A stretch of 25,672 nt of DNA. Source: Chara braunii (taxonomy: Eukaryota; Streptophyta; Charophyceae; Charales; Characeae). This document shows positions 1 to 8,931 of the stretch, in pieces. The notes beneath the pieces were generated by a model. It was given only the letters and a program-made list of their open reading frames with translations, had not been told where the DNA came from and did not search any database. Each line of letters starts with the position of its first letter. Position 1 is the first letter of the stretch. The DNA lies in the NCBI GenBank assembly GCA_003427395.1, contig BFEA01000032.1, positions 4,058,834 through 4,084,505 on the forward strand. The letters run 5' to 3'. A program made the translations under genes and the position numbers.

Positions 1-20
1 TCCCCCCCCCCCCCTCCCCC
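1..20. repeat. C-run, quadruplex-prone on the minus strand
   Basis: The window opens with a nearly pure C tract broken by one T. The complementary strand is a G-run that could form a quadruplex. It is at the window edge, so its true length is unknown. Confidence 0.8.
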
Positions 21-1402
21 AACCAACCCTAAAAAAAAAGAAAATATGAGAATATGGTATGTTACGAAAATGTGATTTAATGGAGAATCGTTAAAGAAAA
101 GCATCGATAGTTAAAATAAAAAAAACAACAACAACAACAACACATATTCAGCGTCTCCGATTACATATTGTCGAAGGAAAGAAAAGCATGGTTATTCAAA
201 AACAAGGTACGTATAATTATGTTTCATTCCACGCTGAAAACATTAAGCCACTTAGATGAAGGAAAGTAAATAATATTGGGAGGGTTGGGTCGCACTGTGT
301 AATGTAAGGAATATTGGAGAAGGAACCCGTCCGATAATAAATAATGAAAGTAACAATAAATGTAACCTTTCTCCCAAGGCACCCATGCTATCCCGAACGA
401 CCTCCTCTCATGTAAGCCTGTTCCAAAAAATCATGTTCTTTACCCCCTTTGTTCCTATTTCGTTTAAGTTACCCAAACAAGGGAGGAGAGGAATGGTGAG
501 GTCATCAACAGTTTGACCGACCTCAATCGCTAGGAATGGCTCTTCCTGGAACCACGACCTTCGAGGCTGGCTAGGGAGAGGTGCGGTACGCCGCAAATAC
601 CCATTTATGGGGGTGGTGCAATGTTGTTGTGGTGGAGTCAACGCCTACTTCTGAGATCCAGGCCTCGTGTCAGAGCGAGGAGAACGGGTACCACAGACTA
701 CATCCTAGCGGTTGGGACTCGGGCAGGTTGGGGACGACTTTTACCCTTCTTCGATTTTTTTTTGAACGGTGACTGACTTAGAATACCCAAGGATGGCCGC
801 AAGTAGGAACCGTCTCTCCCGAATGCGATTGGAGTCAAAAGAAACTTCATTCTCAATCACAAACTTATACGAACAGGAAAGTGAGCCCTGTCGAGGAATG
901 ACAAAGGGTAAACGTGGATAAATGAGGTACGTATGACTCGATCCCATGGGGCCCTGAAAAGTCTAAGGGACGTATAGGGAAAAAAAAAACATATGAAAAA
1001 GAAATTATCATTTTTTTTACGAACACATAAAAAAAAATACAACGCACGGATAAAATAGACAAAATACAATTGGTCATCAGTTGCTTAACCTTCATTCCCC
1101 TTGACATAAACATTTAAAAAAAAATAAAAAAATAAAGAACATCAACTCAACGTTTTCCTCCGTCAATTTTTCGTTTTGTGTTTTGCCAACTTCGTTTATC
1201 CTTTTACTATATTTTTTCCTTTTTTTAAATGCTTTGCCCTATATTTTTTTTATTACTACCATAATTACATCTGTATACAAACATTTTAGGATATATCATC
1301 CTGCTGATATTTAGATCTTCCATATTCCTCATAACCTTTGATTTTTACGTTCTAATTTTACGTTATAGTCACCTAGGAAGAGACGCATGAACGTCCGTTC
1401 AC
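21..1402. other. AT-rich region without a recognisable gene
   Basis: This stretch carries a short CAA run near 125-145, several A or T homopolymers (985-1135 and 1205-1255) and a more GC-balanced block at about 360-780. The short open frames in it show no family motif, and the homopolymers make coding unlikely. It probably includes the 5' untranslated part and promoter of the Helitron that starts coding near 1403. I could not find a convincing Helitron 5' TC terminus here. Confidence 0.5.
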
Positions 1403-2971
1403 ATGGCAGGGGATGAAAGCATAGATAAGGATTCACTGGAGATTAATTTGTTTGCCGCTCCGAGCTCTCCTTTGTCTGCCGACAAGTCCTCGCACGTTCC
1501 ATGGAAGTGTCGAAGACGCGTTCGCCGTTGTGAAAGTCCTGTTATCGCTCCTTTGTTGTCTTCTCCAACAATACATAACTGCGATAACTCTCCTGCCATT
1601 GATTCCGCTCGAGTTTATTTCCCTTCATTACAAAATCCTTCTTTTTCGGCGAATAATGGCTTGGGATTGCGTGTACGTTCGGATATTACTCACTGTCCCT
1701 TTACGATTGAAACACGGGTATCATCAAAAGATGAACACCGCAAACGTGGTCAACCGCCTTCCTAGAGTCGGCGGACTCGAAGGTCTCTACTACAACCGCT
1801 AGGTGTTGTGGGTTATGTGACTACTGACGGAAGGGGCAAACAACCGATGATAACTCCTGATCGCATGCTTGATTGTTCTATGGAAGAACCATGTAGTGAT
1901 AGATCTTTGTCTTTCCAACAAACAATTCCATTGTCGGATGGTATCGCAAACCCTCAGTTTTTTGTCCGTAGGAGTCAAGAAAATGTTGATGTTGGTACGA
2001 GTGAGATTCGTTGCCAAGGACACCTGCCTATCACCGTGCGTAGTGCACGACCTGATGAAAATTTTACACATGATGCAGTCCATACAAATTTTGTTCGTAC
2101 GATCGAAACAACCTTTCCAGTTCATGATTCTTCCTTTCATTCGCCACATGTAGATAAGAGTTCATCGTCCACATTGGTAGAAGATGTGCGGCGAAGATGC
2201 GTGCAACCTGATCTTTATCCTTCCATCGGAACTGCTCATGCACAAACATTCTCTTCTCTCGGAAACTTGCCAAATTCTCCGAACGCAATGGTTAGGAAGT
2301 TTGTTGGATTTCATAATCATCGAAGGAGATCGGCAATATTGAAACCGATTCGTTCGAGTCGCAATAGAGGATATCGTATGTTGTGCCTTCGGGCACTGCG
2401 CACCGGTAAAGTCGCGCGTCGTTTGAACCTTGGATCTTCGTCGTCCGTACGTCGGCCTGTCTTCCCCGATTTCGATGCACATGCGGTAGTTGTTGAAAGT
2501 ACAGTGGCCGGTGGCGGTGGAATAGAACAAGTCCATACGATGAATGACGATGAACCGAGGTCTACATCGTATGGAATTTCCACTCGAAAGAAAAGGCTTT
2601 AAACACGGGCAAGCTATCACGTTAAACGTACGCGTGCATTGAGAGTCGCGATTAAGAATCAGAGGAGGAAAGACGGTATCGATGCTCACAAACGTTTTTT
2701 GTGGGGTGTGAGGCAAAGTTTGGCCCCTGTAAATATCCTTCGAGAGATTCAAGCAACCACCTCCGGCCAGTCGAGGGGTGCATCTTCTTCTTCGAAGGAA
2801 ACACATCGTCATTGTTCTCAACCGAGGCAATGTCGAAGTATGTCGGGGAGAGCGGAGCAGTCGCACAATCCGTCCGTTGTGATTCAAAATTCAATGAACA
2901 GTCGGGAACATGGTGAGCCGGATAATCAGGATGAGGAAATTAATGATTTGGATGATGATCCGCCGATATGA
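1403..2971 (+). pseudogene. Helitron N-terminal basic frame, unknown function
   Basis: One plus-strand frame stays open for about 520 codons, from ATG at 1403 to TGA at 2969-2971, except for TAG at 1763-1765 and TAA at 2600-2602. I do not recognise a domain. It is rich in Arg, Ser and His, with basic clusters (WKCRRRVRR near residue 35; many Arg/Lys after about residue 170; TRKKRL just before the TAA). It ends in an acidic tail containing NDLDDDPPI. The basic clusters suggest nuclear localisation or nucleic-acid binding; this is inference. Its terminal TGA overlaps the ATG of the Rep/helicase frame as ATGA (2968-2971), so it is either a separate upstream protein or the N-terminus of one long protein split by a frameshift. 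The start is the first ATG in frame; an upstream exon is possible. Confidence 0.55.
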
Positions 2972-4224
2972 ATACACTCCCGTCCGTACCCGTGGCAACA
3001 CCGTATGCAGCGGTTGAGAACACCGTGGCTATTGTTGCGAATGCTAGCAGGGTTCAAGCGTTCGGCATTGGTGGTCAAGAACCGTGCAGGTATCGTGGTG
3101 CAAAGTTGTGGAATCATGAAAAAAATTGGACAAAAATATGTTGCAGAAAAGGTACGAGACGTTGTCCTCTGTGGGAATGGCCTCGAGAAGGGTCCCCGGA
3201 GCGTGAGATTCTTTTTATTTGGACGTCTCAGACTCCTGAAGGCCGATTCGTTCGAAACAATGCGAGGATAATCAATAGCAGTTTATCTCTCGCATCCTCG
3301 CGGTTGAAGCAACCGAGCGATGGCGTTCAGGGATTCCAGGGCCAACTTCGGGCTCAGGGTCTAATCTATCATCATGTCGGTGCATTCGCTGCGGGGGAAG
3401 GGGAACATCCTCGGTTTGCACAACTTTACTTGCACGATCCTCACCGTTTGGATGATGTAATTGATCAAAGAGTGGATTTCCTTAATTTGTCTGCACACAC
3501 GTCCGATGCCGAACTTCACCGAATGAGACAACTGTTAAAAAGGTTTCACGAGTTGCTACAACAGTGTAACAACTACGTGAAGGACTTCATGATCATCGCC
3601 GACCTTCCACCGGGAGCGTTGAATGGAAGGAAGTTGGTCATAAATCCGGATGTCATGCCCGCGGAGGAACATCCGAGGCGTTACAACCGTCCGACGGGTC
3701 TACAGGAGGTCTGCGTTCTCATGGTAGATGACCTTCTTCCTCGTGAGCTTGAGATTCGTTTGTGTACTCCTCTTTCGGGTGATCGGGCAACAGTTGTCGT
3801 TCCGGAGTGTTCCCGAGCACACGACTGCTTGAGGTTTGTTTTGCTTTTCCCATAAGGAATTGATAGTTGGTCTGTCCGCCGTGCCTCGGAAGCTGGATGG
3901 CCGCCAGGGCTCAGTGCAAAGGAGTACTATGCGTTTCACCTGCACGAACGCGATTGTGAAAGGTCTTGCCTCCTTTATGCGGCACGTCTTTTCCACGCGT
4001 TTTGTTGCATGGCTTACGCTAAGGTTGAATCCCTTCACTTGCATCAGAAAGACTTGCGGTCATAATATTATCAGGACCTGCGAGACGCTGTGCAACAAAA
4101 TCAGCAAGGTGATGGTGTCGTGATAAAAATACTTCTGCCCTCCACCTTCACTCGGGGACCACGGTATATGACCGAAAGATATCATGACAACATGGCAATC
4201 GTGAGGCGGTTTGGAAAATCTGAT

Positions 4225-4869
4225 CTTTTTATCACTATGACGTGTAACATAAACTGGCCGGAGATCCAACAAGCCCTCTTGCCGGGTCAGTGTGCAACCG
4301 ACGGACCTGATTTTCTTGCCCGAGTGTTCAAAGGTTATCTCACCCAACTCATTGACGAGATTAAGAAAAAACGGATCTTTGGGAGAGTCGATGGACTGTT
4401 ATATGTGGTGGAGTTCCAAAAAAGGGGTCTGCCACATGCACACATATTGGTCATCTTGCATCCGGATGATAAAATCCGCGATCCAAATGCTGTTGACAAC
4501 GTAGTGTGTGCAGAGATTCCGCCTGAAGGGGAATTGAGAGAAAGGGTTGTCAAATTCATGTTGCACGACATTTGCGGTAAGGACAAACAGGATGCTTCGT
4601 GTACTGAGAACGGGAAGTGCACGAAAGGGTTTCCAAAAAAATTCATTTCCACTACAACCTTCAAAGATGAACAAACTTATCCTTCTTATAGGAGAAGAAA
4701 ACCAAGTGACGGTGGCTTTACGGTCATTCAAAATCGCGTTGTTTATGACAATCGTCGAGTGGTCCCGTATAACCCGTACTTGCTGATGAGGTTTAACTGC
4801 CACATCAATGTCGAATGTTGTGCTAACATCAAGGCGTGCAAGTATGTGTATAAGTACGTGTATAAAGGG
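4225..4869 (+). other. Rep (HUH) nuclease core of the Helitron
   Basis: Three Rep motifs are visible in order within one uninterrupted frame. Motif 1 is LFITMTCNINWPEI (4225-4266). The metal-binding two-histidine motif lies in EFQKRGLPHAHILV (HAH at 4435-4443). The catalytic tyrosine motif is KYVYKYVYKG (4840-4869), which keeps two Tyr pairs spaced by four residues, as expected of the Y2 class used by Helitrons. All catalytic residues I can recognise are present, so this is the best preserved part of the element. Two N bases follow shortly after (4880 and 4912). Confidence 0.92.
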
Positions 4870-5928
4870 TGTGATCGTGNCATGGTTTGCGAACAAGATA
4901 ATGATGCACCTNTCGATGAAGTCANATCCTATCNAGATATGCGTGTTGTTGGTGCATGCGAGGCATGCTGGCTTTTGTTTGAGTTCCACCTTGCAGAACA
5001 GTGGCCCGCAGTCGAAAGATTGCCCGTGCATATTGAGAACATGCAAAAAGTGGTGTTCGAACCGGGCATGGAAGATGATGTTCTTTCACGTGGACCGCCG
5101 ACCACAAAATTGACGGCATGGATGGATCACAACTCTTTGAACACACATGTTCCTAAACACGAGCTCCCTTTGTATCCTGATATTATTAAAACTCATGTGT
5201 GGGATAATCAACATAAGGTGTGGAACAGAAAAAAGCGTGTTTTTCATGGTGCTCCTTTCGAAAAGATATCTCGATTTCATCATGCCAGGGTCACGGAAGG
5301 TGAACGCTTCTATCTCTGTGTGTTGCTACACCATGAGCACTCTCGTGGAGTACGCTCTTTTGCAGAAATTCGTATCGTCGACGAAGTCGAATACGAATCG
5401 TTTCGATCGGTGTGTCTTCGATTAGGACTTTTGCAAACCGATGATGCATATAATCAATGTATAGAGACGGCCGCACTTCATTATATGCCTGCAGAGGTTC
5501 GTAAAGTGTTCGCTATGCTTCTGCTGTTTAGCCTGGTCAACGATCCTGTTGAATTCTTTTAACGGCATTGGGACAAAATGTGTGATGATTTTCAGTATCG
5601 TTCGGGCTCTCTAATTCTTCCTTCGATTGTTTTGCAATATTTGGTGCTCTTTGATCTTGACCGTATCTTACACGAGTCTGGCAAAAACATTCGCATGTTC
5701 CGTCTTTAATATCCGACCCCTGATGGAGAAACGGTTGCCGACGACATAAACATGCATTACGAGAACAGGACTGTGTCGTCGATTATAAATGACGAGTTGT
5801 CGTATGATCCGATTGAGATGCAAACTAGATTTGAGTCTAATTTCCGACGTCTTCGACCACGCCAAAGAGTGTTCGTGCAAAGAGTTGTTCGGGCCGTGGA
5901 AGAGAAACAACCGGTTTATGCTTTTGTA

Positions 5929-5955
5929 GATGCGCCGGCAGGAAAAAAAAAAACT
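5929..5955 (+). other. Corrupted Walker A (P-loop) of the helicase
   Basis: Helitron helicases normally read DAPGGTGKT or similar here. This copy reads DAPAGKKKT, because the Gly-Thr-Gly-Lys codons are replaced by a run of A bases after GGC-AGG. The glycine that shapes the phosphate-binding loop is gone, so ATP hydrolysis should fail. Neighbouring motif Ia (SSGIAATLLTGGRTFHS, about 6025-6065) is intact. Confidence 0.85.
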
Positions 5956-6166
5956 TTTTGCATAGAAACGATTTTTGCGGGGATCAGGTCGCATAATCGT
6001 ATTGGACTCGCTGTGGCGTCCAGTGGGATAGCGGCGACTCTTTTGACCGGTGGTCGAACATTTCACTCACGATTTCGAGCACCTTTGAAACCTGATAACA
6101 CGCGTCCCTTCAATATTCGGAAACAGGGTGATCTTGCCGAACTTATCCGCCGTGCGGACTTTGATC

Positions 6167-7144
6167 GTTTGGGATGAGGCTCCGATGAGTAACAAGTTCC
6201 ACTTGGAAGCTCTTGACATTACGCTTCGAGATCTCTGTAACAGTAACCTCTCGTTTGGAGGAAAGGTTTTGCTTCTTTCTGTGGACTTTCGACAGGTTTT
6301 GCCCGTTGTGAAGCACGGGTCTCGAGCGCAACAAATTGATGCCTCTATTAAAATGTCTCCTTTGTGAAAACTCTTTGAGGTTCATTGCCTGACTGAGAAT
6401 AAGCGAATCTTAAGCTTAGGGGATGATCCAATAGCGCGAATGTATGACGCGTTTTTTATGCGTATTGGGAATGAGGATCATATTCGTTTTCTTCCTAATG
6501 AACCTACCACAGTCAAACTGCCGCATGAGATTTGTACTGATAAATTTATTCGTGATTTGATTTCGTGGACCTTTGACGATGTGTGTGAACACGTTGGGGA
6601 TGCTGACTATTTTTATGCTCGATTGATTCTTTGCGCTACCAATGACGATGCGGGGTGTGTTAACGATATGGTTCTGAACAATTTCCCCGGCGAGATGCGT
6701 GAAAGTTATAGTGTTGATCACCCTGCTTCTGATGATCACGAACTTGCTATTCAACAGGAGTTTTAAAATTCTCTCAATGAGTCTGGTCTTTCGCCTCACA
6801 AACTACGCTTGAAAATTGACGCGCCTTTGATGTTGTTGCGCAATTTGTCGCCCAAACAAGGACTTTGCAATGGCACAAGGTTAATTCTTAAAAAGATTGT
6901 TGATGATGATTTGTTGGAAGTGACCATAATGCGTACCGACGAAACGACACTAATCCCCAAAATCGATTTAACAAGTGATGGTGAAACCACGGGGTTTAAA
7001 TGGAGTAGGAGGCAATTCCTCATCCGTCTTGCGTTTGCTGCGACCATTAACAAGNCGCAAGGACAAACTGNCTCTCGTGCNGGGGTTTGGTTGCGCAAAN
7101 CTGTTTNTGCGCATGACCAGTTGTATGTTGCTTTGTCGCGCGTT
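6167..7144 (+). other. Pif1-type helicase motifs II-VI, copy 1
   Basis: After the frameshift the helicase continues in the next frame. Visible motifs are Walker B VWDEAPM (6167-6187), motif III VDFRQVLPVV (6281-6310, the usual first Gly replaced by Val), LLRNLSPKQGLCNGTRL (from 6833), motif V around RLAFAATINK (from about 7020) and motif VI QLYVALSRV (7118-7144). Five N bases lie between 7055 and 7107. These signatures place it in the SF1B Pif1/Helitron helicase group. Confidence 0.92.
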
Positions 7145-7322
7145 GGTCATCCCAACAACATTCGTGTTGCGTTGCCCGACAAAAAGTTCATCACAAAGAA
7201 TATCGTTTATTACGAACTTTTGCAATNTTTGTCGCGCGTTGGTCATCCCAACAACATTCGTGTTGCGTTGCCCGACAAAAAGTTCATCACAAAGAATATC
7301 GTTTATTACGAACTTTTGCAAT
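7132..7322 (+). repeat. Exact 95 bp tandem duplication with N at the junction
   Basis: Bases 7132-7226 and 7228-7322 are identical and separated by one N at 7227. Each encodes the end of the helicase from LSRVGHP to YYELLQ. The paralogous copy 2 (to 8779) has only one such unit. The N at the exact junction suggests a contig overlap joined during assembly rather than a real duplication. Confidence 0.9.
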
Positions 7323-7323
7323 A

Positions 7324-7433
7324 ATTTCTTCTCCTTGGTCATATATATCTCTTTCGGACGAGTTGTCAGGATATGCGCGTTACTTTTTGAATGATTTATT
7401 CTCTTTCGTCGTATATATCTCTTGTGTCTCCAG
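7324..7433 (+). other. 3' flank of helicase copy 1, truncated
   Basis: Bases 7324-7423 closely match 8780-8878, the flank after helicase copy 2, including TATATATCTCTTTCGGACGA-like text. The match stops after TATATATCTCTT, and a 10-base join (7424-7433) leads into the chimeric copy. This shows the duplication includes non-coding DNA downstream of the gene. Confidence 0.8.
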
Positions 7434-8779
7434 AAGATATCTCGATTGCATCATGCCAGGGTCACGGAAGGCGAACGCTTCTATCTCCGTGTGTTGCTAC
7501 ACCATGAGCACTCTTTTGCAGAAATTCGTACCGTGGATGGAGTCGAATACGATTCGTTTCGATCGGTGTGTCTTCGATTAGGACTTTTGCAGTTCCCCAT
7601 CCGTCTTGCGTTTGCTGCGACGCGTCCTCTTTTGACCGGTGGTCGAACATTTCACTCACGATTTCAAGCACCTTTGAAACCTGATAACACACGTCCCTTC
7701 AATATTTCGAAATAGGGTGATCTTGCCGAACTTATCCGCCGTGTCGACTTGATCGTTTGGGATGAGGCTCCGATGAGTAACAAGTTCCACTTGGAAGCTC
7801 TTGACATTACGCTTCGAGATCTCTGTAACAGTAACCTCCCGTTTGAAGGAAAGGTTTTGCTTCTTTCTGGGACTTTCGGCAGGTTTTGCCCGTTGTGAAG
7901 CACAGGTCTCGAGCGCAACAAATTGATGCCTCTATTAAAATGTCTCCTTTGTGGGAACTCTTTGAGGTCCATTGCCTGAATGAGAATATGCGGATCTTAA
8001 GCTTAGGGGATGATCCAATGACGCGAATGTATATTCGTTTTCTTCCTAATGAACCTGCCGCGGTCAAACTGCTGCGTGAGATTTGTACTGATAAACTTAT
8101 TCGTGATTTGATTCCGTGGACGTTTGACGATGTTTGTGAACACGTTGGGGATGCTGACTATTTTTATGCTCGATTGATTCTTTGCGCTACCAATGACGAT
8201 GCGGGGTGTGTCAACGATACGGTTCTGAACGATTTTCCCGACGAGATGCGTGAAAGTTATAGTGTTGATTACCCTGCTTCTGATGATCACGAACTTGCTA
8301 TCCAACAGAAGTTCTTAAATTCTCTCAATGAGTCTGGTCTTCCGCCTCACAAATTGCGCTTGAAAATTGGTGCGCCTTTGATGTTGTTGCGGAATTTGTC
8401 GCCCAAACAAGGACTTTGCAATGGCACAAGGTTAATTCTTAAAAATATTATTGATGATGATTTGTTGGAAGTGACCATAATGCGTACCGGTGAAACAACA
8501 CTGATCACCAAAATCGATTTAACAAGTGATGGTGAAACCACGGGGTTTAAATGGAGTAGGAGACATTTCCTCATTCGTCTTGCGTTTTCTGCGACCATTA
8601 ATAAGTCACAAGGACAAATTGTCTCTCGTGTCGGGGTTTGGTTGCGCAAACCTATTTTTGCGCATGGCCAGTTGTATGTTGCTTTGTCGCTCGTTGGTCA
8701 TCCCAACAACATTCGTGTTGCGTTGCCCGACAAAAAGTTCATCACAAAGAATATCGTTTATTACGAACTTTTGCAATGA
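7434..8779 (+). pseudogene. Rearranged partial copy of the Helitron helicase (copy 2)
   Basis: This is a mosaic of the gene upstream. Bases 7434-7591 match 5263-5435 (end of the Rep part) with a 15-base in-frame deletion. About 7592-7622 match about 7014-7045 (motif V region). From about 7627 on it matches 6038-7322 (motif Ia tail to the C-terminus). It therefore lacks Walker A entirely. It has TAG at 7713 where copy 1 has CAG, and a 1-base loss near 7869-7871. About 12 codons are missing near 8030, and Leu replaces the motif VI Arg (8690-8692). It is otherwise open from 7886 to TGA at 8777-8779, with WDEAPM, LLRNLSPKQGLCNGTRL and RLAFSATINKSQGQ readable. It cannot be an active helicase, but it is useful as a reference for the lesions in copy 1. 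Confidence 0.92.
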
Positions 8780-8931
8780 TTTTTTCTCCTTGGTCGTATA
8801 TATATCTTTCGGACGAGTTGCCAGGACATGCGCATCACTTTTTGAATGAGTTCTTCTCTTTTGTCGTATATATCTCTTCCGACTGATCTATGTTGAATTT
8901 TGGTAAACTTATTTTCTTTTTTTTCCCGCAG
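8780..8931 (+). promoter_or_regulatory. Intergenic flank ending in a splice-acceptor-like tract
   Basis: The tract after the helicase TGA ends in a long pyrimidine run followed by CCCGCAG (AG at 8930-8931), a good match to a eukaryotic 3' splice site. The next frame opens directly behind it. The donor is not identified; the nearby GTAAAC at about 8902 would leave an intron of only about 30 bases, which is too short. It may join the accessory exon to the helicase transcript. Confidence 0.4.

Larger units (their letters stand above)
2968..7323 (+). pseudogene. Helitron Rep/helicase (copy 1), interrupted
   Basis: This is the Helitron transposase, a fusion of an HUH endonuclease that nicks and joins single strands and a 5'-3' Pif1-type DNA helicase. 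The frame opens with a Cys-containing segment (PCRY, GAKLW, then CC at 3139-3144). A Helitron_like_N region follows, with YHHVGAF, QLYLHDP and AEEHPRRYN. Then come the Rep core and, from about 5840, the helicase. Breaks seen: TAA at 3853, 4063, 5560 and 5707; an extra T in the TTT at 6160-6162 that shifts the frame; TGA at 6365, where copy 2 has Trp; and TAA at 6764, where copy 2 has Leu. The Walker A loop is corrupted and the last 95 codon-containing bases are tandemly repeated. Summed over the breaks the length, about 1,450 codons, fits an autonomous Helitron protein. A functional product is unlikely under the standard code. Confidence 0.93.

Noticed and set aside
360-780. Possible SINE or short gene in the GC-balanced block
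   Set aside because: GGTTGGGACTC near 708 only partly matches a B box and no A box is at a proper distance; the frames show no motif.
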